A stretch of 64,000 bases of DNA from contig BDIU01000147.1 of assembly GCA_002118135.1 (NCBI GenBank), positions 62,001 to 126,000 of the forward strand. The letters are read 5' to 3'. Shown in pieces: positions 22,554 through 34,305 of the stretch. This DNA is from Trebouxia sp. TZW2008. Lineage: Eukaryota; Chlorophyta; Trebouxiophyceae; Trebouxiales; Trebouxiaceae. The position numbers and the translations under genes were made by a program. Position 1 is the first letter of the stretch, and each line of letters starts with the position of its first letter. The notes below the pieces were generated by a model. That model did no database searches, was not told where the DNA came from, and saw only the letters and a list, made by a program, of their open reading frames with translations.

Positions 22554-25494
22554 TCAATACGCAGCGATGTCGCAGCTGAAGTATGAGCTGTTGTTGCTGC
22601 TGGGTGACACCCAGGCATTCTGCATCTCGGTCTCCGCGATCATCTTGCGCAGCTCAGCAGCCTGATGGGGATACTCATCTCGCTGCAACACCATAGAAGC
22701 ATTGTTGGAAATGCAATTGCTCCTGACGTGTCAAAGTGCATCTTTCTGACTTCGCTGCATGCACTCATTGCCATGGGAGCAGAGGTCTGCAGTTCTGCAA
22801 TGGCAAGCCAAACGTAGAAGTTATGCATAAGACAGTGCTTGACCCACGACAACAAAAACCACACAGATGCTAAAGGCATTGTTAGTGGCATCACACACAA
22901 TCTTTGGGAACTGCAGACGCTGTCATACATGCAGTCCGGTGTGATGATGTCAAACTGAAAGAGCACAATTCTTTAAACACATGGAATGATATACGCAAGA
23001 GCTTACCCGTACACTGTCTATCCACAGGTGCTGGGCGCCCAACAAGCAGAACTTTGTCATGTTCAAGGTCCAGTGCTCCATGTCCCGGCTGGTGTAGCAA
23101 ATGGCTCTCAAACCATCCGTGACATCTGGAACACCATCATAGTAACGCCTGATCCTGCCAGCATCTTCACAAGGCAATGCCACACCGCGCTTGATGACTT
23201 CAGCACGAGTTTTCTTCCCATAGCTGAAAATCTCAGCTGAAATGCAATCAGCCTCTGCTTTGATCTCAGCAGCGGCTTGCTCAAGTGGGTAGTGAGCGGC
23301 CACTCTACCTCCTGACCGAGCATTGGCTCTGATCAATGCTGCCACATCAAACAGTACAGATGCTTGCACTCTGATGCCCTCCTGCAAAAAGGGCCACTGG
23401 ATGAGTTAAGCCAGTCATGCCAGTCATGGTGTTTGTCAAAGGTACCTGACAGTATGCTGGATGCTTGACGCAATGCATGTATGCATGTGCAGATGCTTGG
23501 TACAACACATGTGTGGGAGCAACCTCTGTGACTTTAAAAGGCATGTCCGTCAAGCATAAGAACACCCCAAGCTTCAGAGTGCTTTGAAAACTGCACCATC
23601 ACGTATGCGTGCTCGCATTCCCTGTCCTGGTTATGTGCAAGGCACATTCACAGCGGCGGCGCTCAGCATTGCCATGAAGCACACAACAGTGCCAGCCCTG
23701 AGTTGCAAGCAGCCTTGGCACAGATGTGATCAGCAGCAACCTCACCTGTACGTTGATTGCGGAGCCCATGTTCTTTGGCACATGGGGATATGGCCATGTG
23801 GTCAGCGTGTGCAGCCTTCTGAAAGCAGCTCGCTTAGCTGCATCTGAAGCACTGCTGTTCTCAAGAGCAGCGCTCAGCTGCAAGCTGAGCCTGCTCACCT
23901 CGTCCCTCTTGGGCATCATCTGCAGCAATGAGAAAACATTGTAAGTCAATTATTCCACCTCAGCTGCAGGATATAATCCCTGAGAATGCCCTAGCACGAC
24001 AAAGCACAGCCACAATTGCACCAACAAATTTTGAACTCGGCTGCATGCAAGTATGATTTCTGAATTGATTTCTGCCATCAAGACTGACAAAATGTGGAAA
24101 TTCTGCTCAAAGCAGAACAGTCAGGGCATGGCAGCAGTGTATATGCGCAAGTGCCATACCTCCCGATTCATTGCCGGCCCAAAGTCAAAGATGTACAGCG
24201 CCCTTCTGTACAACTTGACCAAGCGGTCATTTGGGTGCTCTTTACTGCCCTTGATGCCCGCAGCTTGATCTATGGCAGCCCACAGCTCCTCCAGCGAAGC
24301 TAGCCTGTCATCAGCTGAGCCGGACTGTGTTGTGTCTGTCTCGCTGCTGCCGCCTTTCTGGCCAGGTCCTGCTGACTTTGACTCCTTGACCGGCAGACTA
24401 CGCTTGTTCGGCGACTCTGGGGCAGGCTCGGGCCCGCTGTCTGACCCCGAAGGCGCACTCTGATTGGCGAGCATGGTCGCTGCATCGTCCTGCGTCGGCT
24501 GCACGGCTTCAGCATTCTCGGTCCGTGGTTCAGTGGCAGCAGCGGCGGGTTGCTGAGTCTGGCTGACTGCCTTGACTGCAGGGATGCCTGCCTTGGCCTG
24601 ATGGTTCAGTGCTGCCTTGGGGTTGCCCAAGTCCAGTCTGTGCTTGTCTTGGGGACCAATGGCAGGGGCACCTTGCACAGGGGGTGGAGCCACTGGTGGA
24701 CACTCAGGTGCCACTTCAGGCGCATCAGGGGCAGAGTCCATGCAGGACTTGATAACGAAGTCCTCCAAGGGAGAGATGGCAGTCACAAGCGGCTGAGCCT
24801 CTGATGGAGATGTCACCTCTGGCTGAACAGGGTCAACTGATACACAGCCAATTTGCAGAGCAGTTTCAGCATCTGAGGGTCTCTGCAGACAGCACAACTT
24901 CCATCAGCAAGATGCTGCAGAGCATGAACATCAGTCTACTGAGCTGATGGGTACTCAAGGAACAAGCAGCCTATCTTTGACCAGGTCAGCACAATGGAAC
25001 AATTCAATCAAACTCTGCATGTGCAGCCAAGCGACATGTGGTGTGAGCACCGCTGTGCAGAAGAACGTGCTCAGACCTACGCTTGCATAGCTCAGCATTG
25101 CAGCATAGGCAGACAGAATCCTCAAGCAAGGTCTGCATAGCATGGCTCATGGCGATCTTGCTGCAACTGTAATACCAACCTGATTGTGGAGGGCGCCAGC
25201 AGGAAAGACGCTGTCTATCACCCTGCCGACAAATTTGACTGGCTTGCTGAAAACACTGGCTGCAGCTTGCCTGATGCTGAACGTCACGCCTTGACTTGCA
25301 GAAGTCTGAGCTTTGGGCAGTGGCTTCACATGCCTGCAGAAACAGGGGCCTGATTGCTGTTGCAACTGAGCACTGACTATCGCTTCAAGCTGATGCAAGA
25401 CAGAAATGTCTGCTTCCAAATGAACAAGATTATCTATGCTGTGATGATGTTGTGAAATGCTGTCGCAAAACTCAAAATCACCAATGCAAGGCAT
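22554..25494 (-). CDS. Unknown protein, about 571 aa, at least five exons
   Basis: Exons 25180-25494, 24160-24882, 23746-23919, 23007-23381 and 22554-22682 (stop at 22554) join in phase. The proposed ATG is at 25494, but the first exon could instead extend upstream or join an earlier exon. The second exon is a long Pro/Ala/Glu/Ser-rich region, probably disordered (P-E-V-A-P-E-C-P-P-V-A-P-P-P-V), ending in a helical segment (L-A-S-L-E-E-L-W-A-A-I-D-Q-A-A-G). The fourth exon is the most globular part (A-A-L-I-R-A-N-A-R-S-G-G-R-V, D-M-E-H-W-T-L-N-M-T-K-F-C). No family is recognised. The disordered middle and conserved-looking flanks suggest a scaffold, which is inference only. Confidence 0.7.
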
Positions 25495-26094
25495 GTCTGT
25501 TCTATGGGCCATACAGCATGTTACTTGTGGATGCATGGGCTGTGCAGGTCATGAGGACAGGTTGTAATGCAAATTGTGAGTCGAACACCTTGCCAAGCTG
25601 ACTACTTCAGGCCACGTTTCACCGCTTTCTGCAGCAAGGGCACTACTGTTGTGCATCATCAATGCAGGCCCCGTGGGCACAATCCAATAGCACACAAAGT
25701 GTCATGGGCAAAGCTTGTGGGGCTACCTCTGAAAGATGGCAGCTCTCCTTTTGGCAGCCGCCAGATGTTGAGGCAGTATTCCTGATTCCGCCACAGGCTC
25801 TGAGCTCACCTACATCAAGATGCAAGCAATAAGCAGCGTTTGCAACAACATGCACTGATGCCTTTGTTTGCAACTGCATGATCCTGTCTCAGCCAGCTGG
25901 CTATATTGCAGTTTTGCACTGTTCTGCATGCTCAGTATTATATATTGCTGACCATGCCAATAGAACTTGGTGAGCTGCGACCAAGTGACCTGCATTGTGC
26001 TGCTTGTTCCCGGTGTACAAATGCCATAAGGCTATTTGCTTGCCTGGTTCAAGAGCAGTCGCTTGGCACCCATCGCATCATGAACTTTTATCTC

Positions 26095-27387
26095 TTATAA
26101 AGACTTGCAGCTTGCAATGGCTTGTGGTGGCAACAACACGCGACGGAGTCTTGGATCCAGCAACAGCCACAGCAACAGCAACAGTAACAGCAGCAGCAGC
26201 AGCAAAGTCTTGCAGCCAGAAACACATGCCTTGACTTCTTGGTCTTGCGTGCTACTGCGGCTACGTGCCTGCCAAGCACCCAACGTCGCCACCGCACTCT
26301 CCACATCATTCTTCACAGCGGGCGCATCAAGCAGCACTGGCTGTAGGCAAGCCTGCAATAGAATGCATCACATTTAACACATACAGATTAAATTTGGTTC
26401 TAATTTGCTTTAAAGGTCTTGTTGATTTTAGTTTTCTGTGCATGGCAAGCCTGCATTGAAATTCATGTCACAGCAGAAAGAAAGAGACTGAAGACAGATG
26501 AGGCATTTGCATGCTTGCAATTGGCAAGCAATATATAGGATGTAAAGTTGCAGAGAGAGAAGTAAGCTATGACAGGATTATAGCACACCTGCATGTCTGC
26601 AATCTGCTTCTCATGTGCTGCCTGCTGCTCTGCCAGTCTTTGTTCACAGTCCTGCTGCTGCTGAGCCATCCATGACTCATACCTGCAAGTAGCTTGTACA
26701 CATTCGTGGCATGCTCGTTATGATGTCAAATTAGGAGAAAAAGCAGTAAGCCAGACGCACAAGTTGCAGACACCTGGAAAAGGAGAAAGCAGACAGACTT
26801 TTGCAGAGAACTGTTTGCATCCGGGTGAAGGCAAAAAGTACCTGTAAATTAGAGCAGCCTCCCTAGCAGTAGTCATATCATTTGGATTCTGCAGCAGCCA
26901 TATGAAACAGTAAGCTTTCCTGCACTACCCATGCAATCAAGTCCATGATGATGCAGCTATGGGACAAGACCACAGAGCTCCGCAGCTGTGTTTTGGGGTG
27001 TTGTTTGTTACCCTGATGACTCCAGCAGAACCCTCGCCAGGTGGGCACTTGTCAAACTCATTCACTGCAGCGGCCTGCAGTGCCAGCAGCTACTTGAAAG
27101 TGAACGCGGAATTTCGAAAATGCATGCAGGGATCTACGCGCAGCCAACTTACTGTACGGCGTGTCTGCAGTGCAGCCAGATTCCATGGTTGCAGCGGCTG
27201 TGCAGCCAATCCATAAGAAGGCTTCGCCCAGATAATGCCTGGCCTGAACGAGACCTGCATCGATAATTCGTGGCATCAGACCTGGAAGCATCGCAATGAT
27301 ACTTCTAAGCGCGGCGGGATCCGTCATTACCTGTGCATGCAGTTTTCTTGCGCGTTCGAGGCCTCGCGTGGCCTCGGAGAGCAGCAT
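26095..27387 (-). CDS. Small unknown protein with helical middle and poly-Leu C-terminal tail, 172 aa
   Basis: Exons 27331-27387 (ATG at 27387), 27012-27074, 26842-26888, 26589-26682 and 26095-26352 join with correct phase, including a split Arg codon at the 26842/26682 junction. The middle exon is Gln/Glu-rich and helical (M-A-Q-Q-Q-Q-D-C-E-Q-R-L-A-E-Q-Q), probably a coiled coil. The last exon reads through a CTG microsatellite into about twelve leucines, a Trp and three more leucines, followed by D-P-R-L-R-R. That resembles a C-terminal membrane anchor with flanking positive charge. An alternative donor at the R-S-R-S position could splice the tail away. The family is unknown. Confidence 0.65.
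26157..26206 (+). repeat. CAG/CAA microsatellite encoding poly-Leu on the minus strand
   Basis: An imperfect (CAACAG)n/(CAG)n run. On the minus strand it is CTG/TTG and lies inside the last exon of the small gene at 26095-27387, where it supplies the leucine run. Confidence 0.9.
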
Positions 27388-28080
27388 CGAAGCTGCTGCT
27401 GTCTACTCAGCTCAGCGCTGTGCGCTCACAATCTGCTTTGTCCTGCTCGCATATTCAAGCGAGCAATCCAGACAAGAAGGCAAAAGCCCTGGAGCGATCG
27501 CTGCTCATTTGGCTGTGCCTCCGGTCAAAGGAGCAGCTTTCGAAATCTAAATGCTACTTTGCTTGAGGCATGGTGCCTGAGATGCAGGCCAAATGCTGAT
27601 CAATGTTGCTTCTAGCTCTGCAATGCGCAGATGCTGAAAGCCTTGCAGAGTTCACATTCACGGGAGATGCTCAGAATAATGGACGTTGAGAATGGCAGTG
27701 CTGCAGCTGCTTAAAACAATGTCATGATTGCTTGAATGCTAATTTGATTTCGACATGTTGTCGCACTCTGAACATTACTCATGTCTGGTCTTGGCGTTAT
27801 GTCATAACCGTAGCGCAGAGCATGGACCAGGCAGAAGAACATGCTCAGACCGCAGGATCTGAAAATACGCAGTGTACAGATCAATTGCCACTGAAGTTGC
27901 GCATCGATGCCACCAATGCAAACAAGTTGCAGCGGTTTGGAATGTCATGCCTTGGAGCCCGAAACATGTTGAAAGGAGTGCCTAATGTAGGCAAGCATTA
28001 GGGTTCAGGCCTCAGCATGCTGTCTGAAGCAAGTGGCTTCAAAAATAAATGATGCACATGTATGTTGTCCGTTCTTGGAA

Positions 28081-29050
28081 TCAGCCGGCAACTACAACTG
28101 CAGCCTGTCCCTGGCCTGGCTCAAGACCTCGCCCAGGAATAGGCGCTCCCTTGAGCGAGCTGGGTGTAATGTCTCTGATACCATTCTTGTCTACAACCTG
28201 CAATCATACATGCCTTCTGTAAGCTCTGTGGTGTGCCAATGGCTGCGGTAGCAAGTCCTGGAGGCAAAGCTGCTGCAAGGCAATGCATGTGCTGATAAGC
28301 AATGTGCCAAGAACGCATCTGCAAGTCAATGCTATACAGCAGACAGACTTTTGACCCACCTTGATGATGAAGTCTGGTGGTGCAACCACTAATCTGTTCT
28401 TGACTTCATCAATGCCTTTGAGGTGGAGTTTGAGAGTCTCATCTTCGCTCAAGTTCTGATGCCACAATTTGTCCAACATGGACAGGACAAAGTATGACCC
28501 TGCATGCGCATGGGAAGGAGTTGTCAAGGAAGGGGAGAGTCAGCGCGGGGACCTTGCACATCTTGCTGTGGCATACCGTAGCCTGTCCCAGCAATGTTCA
28601 TCTTGTGCATTGTGGCAAGGTAGTCCATCCAATACAGAGTAGGTCCTGTTTTGTCATCAAAGCCAGCAAATAATATGTTGACTTGGTATGGTTTCTGCAA
28701 TACATGTCAGTTGCTGAGTGGTCAGACTATATTTGCACCCACAGCAACATACTAGTGTCTGCATGTACCTTGCGCAGAGCAGTAGCAAGCTCTCCCCTGG
28801 TGTAGTTTGCAACAGCGTCTGTAGTGAGCTGCTGACCATTCCTTAGAGCGTATAGTCTAACGTTTGCCATGATGTATTCTGAAAATTGCACTCTGTCACC
28901 AGGATCTCCAGCCAACGCCATGATTTTGTGGCTGTCTACTTCCCTAAGCTTGTCCTCGTCGTGCTTGATGGTGATGATCTGCTGTACAGCGGTTGTATCT
29001 CCACAAAGCATCACGAAGTCCTTGCCTTTGATGCCCATCAAATACTCCAT
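28081..29050 (-). CDS. PSMB2/PBD: 20S proteasome subunit beta type-2 (beta-4 position)
   Basis: Non-catalytic beta subunit of the 20S core particle, part of the ubiquitin-proteasome pathway in nucleus and cytosol. Four exons: 28769-29050, 28577-28694, 28360-28499 and 28081-28197, all in phase, 218 aa. Diagnostic segments: G-D-P-G-D-R-V-Q-F-S-E-Y, N-Y-T-R-G-E-L-A-T-A-L-R-K, V-N-I-L-F-A-G-F-D, and V-V-A-P-P-D-F-I-I-K-V-V-D-K-N-G-I-R-D at the C-terminus. The ATG at 29050 (M-E-Y-L-M-G-I) matches the usual start of this family, which lacks a propeptide and catalytic Thr. The C-terminal tail is about 20 residues longer than I expect for plant or yeast homologues. It is divergent from ALG11 with 440 bp between start codons. 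Confidence 0.95.
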
Positions 29051-29490
29051 GATGAGCAGCTGCAAGCTGCTGTGTGCCTTGGCTACGCAACCTGCACTGC
29101 GGGAGTGATCTCTGCTGCTTCCCGAAAGGTTGCCAACAAATCTTGCAGAAATTGGCAAGTCAAACCCCTCCTTGTAGGCAAGTACACCTTCGTTTGACTT
29201 ATTGCAAGCAGCAATGCGACCTTGATCTAGGCGATGCTACGAGGCAATGTGTCTTTCATGCCCACTGCACTGCATGCACTCGCTAGGGTTTGCACCTTGT
29301 GCCTTCGCAATTTTTCTCGTTCAAGCAAATTGATTGTCCACGCTGACCGTCGAACATTTGATTCTGCGCTACCAAACTCGTTGCTGACGCAATGCAAGCG
29401 AGATCGGTCTGCGAATTTGCTGTCAGACGGAAGGCTGGTGCCTGACGGACTGATCTGACGATCTCGCGATCTCACGATCAGCATACTGGC
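29051..29490. promoter_or_regulatory. Bidirectional intergenic region between PSMB2 and ALG11
   Basis: A 440-bp divergent interval, so both promoters and 5' UTRs must lie in or near it. It is richer in CG dinucleotides than the flanking introns. Near 29452-29483 the word CGATC(T/A) occurs three times within about 25 bases, forming a near-palindromic cluster just upstream of the ALG11 ATG. No TATA box is obvious. Confidence 0.55.
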
Positions 29491-32400
29491 ATGCTTCTCA
29501 GCCTTGCTGCACCTTTAACGCTTACACTCATTACCTTCGTCGCTTGTGGGATTGTAAGTGGCGATCTGGTACCTCGAACACAAACTGCATCTTTTGGCAT
29601 AGCTGTGAGGCGAAGCTGACTGATTGCAGAGAGGAGCCTGCTTGGCTTTGCTAGGGCTAAGCATCCTCACGAGCTGTCTTCTGCTGGCAGTCCGCCTGTG
29701 GTGCTTGCAAAAACTGCCAAAAAAGCAGCAGGCACGCTTGCTGAGCTTGGTTGCCAGTCGAGTCACAGTGCTGCAGTATGGTACCCAATAGAGCATGGCT
29801 CATTGCAGGGGTCTTTTGCCTTCTTCCATCCATTTGCAAACGGTGGTGGTGGAGGTGAACGGGTTCTCTGGTTAGTGCTGCTTCAATGATGCAAGCACTT
29901 GTGTCAACTGAAGTGCATGATGTGTTCAGCATCTGCTGCTGTTGCAGGTGCGCAGTCGCAGCATTGCAAAAGGAAGCACCTAACTGTCAGGTGACATTTC
30001 TGCTCATGCTGTGAACACATGTGATGTGGCATGAGCTGTTCTGAACCATTTGGCCACAGCCCTGTGACAGCTATAACGGCTAAGCTCATTGCTCTTCAAT
30101 ACGAGTTTCCCTAAGCAAGCTTGCATGAGCTGCAAGCTGTATTTCTAGCTATAAACTTTAGTCATAAATTGCAGGTCATTATATACTCTGGGGATAGCTT
30201 GACAGGGCAGCTGCTGCTAGAAAGCGCGTCATCCAATTTTGACATTACTGTCACATCCAAATTCAAGGTACCTGAGCATTCTTGGCTGGTACAAGCATCT
30301 GCGATTGGCTGCTCAACATCACGCGGTGATTGCAGTCATGAAGTCATTGTCATTTGCATGCAGACTGTTGCTGACGTGAACAACTGATGCTCAAATGACT
30401 CAGCAATTTGCTGATCTTTGCTTTCAGTTCACATTGCGGCAGTGCACTTGATGTCATGGTGGCATGGCATGTTAGCCAGCAGATGCAACCTTTTAAATGC
30501 AGCCTTTTGCTGTTTGATCACATTGGCAGACGCAAAAGCAATTTGCGATTACCAAATTGCTTCGAATTTGGCAAAGCTTCGAAGCAGAAGAAGCAAAGCT
30601 GCAAAGCAATTTTGTGATCTTTGCAGGTTGTGCAATTGCATAGCCGCCATCTGTTGTTGCCAGAGCGCTATCCTCGATTTACACTGCTTGGGCAAGCGCT
30701 TGGCTCAGCCAGGGTTGGCTATGAAGCTCTCACAAGTGCAGTGCCTGAGGTGTGTCACCTTTGCTTGCTGCTCAATCTGTGGAACCTGAGGAGACGCCAA
30801 AGCTGTTCATGCGCATGAATCAGTACAGTTCTCAGACAATGCGTCACTGCAGCCAAAGCAAGTTCTACAGCATGAACGCCTAGAAGGGAGTAGATAAAGT
30901 ACAGCATGCTAATCTGCCTCTGCTCACAGAAGCTCCTGTTAATTGGCACTCATGGCTGAGAATTTGCTTGCTTCTCTCTCTGATGCATGGCGTAGTGTGG
31001 CACATGACACAGCTCAGCATTGCAGGTGTTTGTGGACACAACAGGCTGGGCTTTCACATATCCTCTGGCCAGGCTAGCAGGCTGTAAGATGGTATCTTAC
31101 ACCCACTACCCCATGGTCAGTGCCAACATGCTGCAGCGTGTCATGCTGAGAACGGCTACCTACAACAATCAGCTAGCTGTTGCAAAGAGTGGAGTAAAGT
31201 CAGTCATCAAGATGTTGTATTATTACTGCGTGGCTGCTGTGTACGGCGCTGCTGGAGCATTTGCTAATGTAAGCTCAATTCTTGGACAAGCACTTATTTT
31301 TGACTGCAGCATGTGCAAGACTGATACGTTGCCATCTGCATGTTGCCGTCGCTTGACAGCAGACTCAACTTGCCAGCCGACTGTCTTTCGTTACTTGTGT
31401 TGCCTTTCATGTTGTGCCCCTGCTGGTGGACTGCAGCTCATTGCCCTGGCATCTTGTGCAAATCTGCTGCAATGCTTGTCAGTCAGCTTTGCTACAAACT
31501 AGACAGCCTGGCAAGACAGGGGCCGTTGGGCCTCACACATCCAGCACTTGTGCTGAAGAGTGTCATTTAGCCCTACTGGTGCTGTATACTAGCTGAAATT
31601 ATGGAAAGCACAGCAGCCCTTTTTCTGTCCAGTCAGGAGCTCTTTGCCCTAGGTGTCTTTAGTCAACTCCACATGGACAGCTGGCCACATCAGGCAGCTG
31701 TGGTGGCAGTGGCCGCCATCAACTCTTGATTCTCACGCAGCGCTCATGACAAGCCCCGCAAAGCACTGCGGCCCTTTTTCTGTTCAGTCAGGAGCTGTTT
31801 GTCCTAGGTGTCTTTAGTCAACTCCACTTGGACAGCTGGCCACATCCGGCAGCTGTGGTGGCAGTGGCGGCCGCCGATTGTGGTTTTCCCGCCATGCAAC
31901 ACCTTGGCTCTGCAGCAGCTTCAGATAGACCGGAAGCTGAAGCGCTTGTACCTGATATCAGTGGCGCAGTTCCGGCCTGAGAAGAATCACAGGCTGCAGC
32001 TAGAGGCATTTGCCTATGCACGTCAGTCTGCTATGCAGGATACCAGCTCCCAAGGTGAGTAGTAATAGTAATGACATTATGATCACGACCCGTGATGACA
32101 CAAGCAATCATGACAATAACCACAGAACAGGCAATGGATCCAATATGTCTGTTGATAACATGTCACATGGTGCTAACAGACTGCACCAGCCCCCAAGCTC
32201 CGGCCTTATTGTGTCTTTGCTGTGTTCGATGATGCATTTCCAGATTATGCATATGACATCAGCACTGTTCACAACCATTGTGTGTCTCCAGCCTTGCATT
32301 GCACCCATTACCGTTGCACCTCAGTCTCTGAGGCTTTGGTTTGAACCCATGACCAATAAAACTTTGCACATGGGCGTTGCTGTATGCAGAGAGTGCTGTG

Positions 32401-33508
32401 CTGGCCGCTCAGCTGAAGCTCGTGGGCAGCTGTCGCGGTCCTGATGACCAAGCGCGCCTGCATCAACTGCAGCAATATGCACAGGAGCTAGGCCTGAGCG
32501 ATTGTGTGGAGTTCTGCATCAATGTGTCCTTTGGTGAGCTGACCAGCCTACTTGCTGGGGCGGTAGGCGGACTGCACACCATGCTGGATGAGCACTTTGG
32601 CATCAGCATTGTTGAGTACATGGCAGCAGGCAAGTCACTCAAACCTCAACCAGAGTTGTAGGGTCTCGACAGTTTTCGCCACCAAGTGCCTGGTGACATT
32701 TTGTCTCGTGTGATGTCATTTGGGAAGCTCGACACACTTGTCATATGCTAGACAATGTCAAGACCTGCTTAAGTCACCACTTGAGGTGGCATGTGCGCTG
32801 AGCAATTTTGGAAGTGCAATGACCGCTTGCAGGTTCCCTGAGTCGACAGCCTTGCTAGGCAGTCACCTTAGGGTGGCAGTCGTAGCACTCTGCAGTATTG
32901 CAGCTCTCTGCATGCAGTAGCTGTCAGGGTTTATAGATAATTATAGACCTGTTTGCATGTAACATCATCGTCAGCTTGTAACAGCCAATGCACTGCTTGC
33001 AGGCGTGGTGCCAATTGCTCATGATTCTGGGGGCCCAAAGGCAGATATCATCAAGCCTGAGCTCATGCGATATGGCTTGCAGTCAACAGGCTATCTCTGC
33101 ACTACAGAAGAGCAGTATGCTGAGGCTATCACAGAGGTGTTGTGCATGGAACAATCAGACAGGCTCAAGATTGCAGCAGCTGCAAGACAGTGAGTTGTTG
33201 CCATGTCTTGAGCATGTTGTATGCTGCTGTACTGTTCAGGCATTTGTTCTGTTGCTGGTGCAATGCTGCTCAGGTCTGGCAGGCATTTCCTTTGTTGCTG
33301 GTGCTTTACTGCCCAAGTCTTGCAGACGTTCCTTTCAATGCTGTTGTTTGTGCATTGCACATGCCTTGGATGCGTTTGTGTGTAACAATTAGTGTTTGCT
33401 CAAAGTAGTTCTGTGCTGCAATGCAGGCGAGCAGCCAGCTTCTCTGATCACAAATTTGAACAGGCTTTCATGCAAGCAATCAGGCCACTGCTGCGTGTCA
33501 CACGCTGA
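29491..33508 (+). CDS. ALG11: GDP-Man:Man3GlcNAc2-PP-dolichol alpha-1,2-mannosyltransferase
   Basis: Adds the fourth and fifth mannoses to the dolichol-linked N-glycan precursor on the cytosolic face of the ER (GT4 family). Exons: 29491-29553 (ATG, hydrophobic start M-L-L-S-L-A-A-P-L-T), a second membrane-anchor exon from 29630 with uncertain 3' end, then 29809-29870, 29948-29990, 30175-30267, 30627-30749, 31026-31268, 31808-32054, 32390-32629, 33003-33189 and 33427-33508 (stop). Phases agree throughout from 29809. Signatures: F-F-H-P-F-A-N-G-G-G-G-G-E-R-V-L-W, V-S-Y-T-H-Y-P, Q-F-R-P-E-K-N-H, L-D-E-H-F-G-I-S-I-V-E-Y-M-A-A-G and H-D-S-G-G-P-K-A-D-I. The intron after 32629 has a GC donor (AG|GCAAGT). 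Length is about 490 aa, normal for ALG11. Confidence 0.95.
31601..31880 (+). repeat. Duplicated acceptor and start of ALG11 exon 31808
   Basis: About 110 bases spanning the end of the intron and the start of the exon are present twice, 155 bases apart, with few differences. Both copies have CCTAG|GTGTC and encode V-S-L-V-N-S-T-W-T-A-G-H-I-R-Q-L-W-W-Q-W. Only the second copy (acceptor 31807) runs on into the conserved P-P-C-N-T segment and the exon donor. Confidence 0.9.
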
Positions 33509-34305
33509 GTGAGCTTCGTGTCACACAATGAATGCGTAACTGCATGACAAGCCTCTGTTTGTAACAGTTGTTCCTCAGTTGGAACCATGTTATTGACAGC
33601 CAGGTAACCAAACTGGCGCGTCAATTGAACGTCAGCTCTGTTTTCGACCAGAGTTGGCTGTTTTGCTTGCGTCAGCAATTTGTGTTGCAGCACTAAATGC
33701 ACTGACAAGTTGCTGTGATTGGTGACATCACACGCCAGAAGATGGGGTAGAGAAAGACTTGAAGTTTGACCAGATTGCATCGCAGGCACGACTTGCGATG
33801 TGATGTGCATGCATTGCCAAGCTGCACAATGCACCGACTTTAACGCAGTGCGTTCGTGGGAAATCCTCATGCAATCGATACAGATGACAGCAACATGGCA
33901 AGGCCTCGGCTCATTACAAGATCTCGGCTACAATTATCAGTTTTGATGATTAAACAACCATCCTCACAACTGTGGCACGATGCTCAGAGTGAGCTATTAC
34001 TAAATGCAAAGTAAATAAGCAGTGCTAAACATGCCACATGCTGGGCTAAAGCAACACACTTTGCATGATACTATGGCGACAACTACTCATAGAGACCCTC
34101 AGATACATATAGCTGATTATGAAAGCAACAAGCAGTTCATAGGCAGCACATGGACCAGACAATCTTCACAATTTGGCACTGCAATAACAACTCGGATTGC
34201 AGCTCCTGTAACCTCAATACAAACAACACCTATACATAGACAACTCCTAGATTGCATACTTCATGACCAAAATTGACTTGCAGAATAAGCACAAAAGCAG
34301 GGGCC
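33509..34305. other. Convergent intergenic region
   Basis: About 800 bp between the ALG11 stop and the alpha/beta hydrolase stop on the opposite strand, so it should contain both 3' UTRs and polyadenylation signals. No gene or repeat was recognised. Confidence 0.5.
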
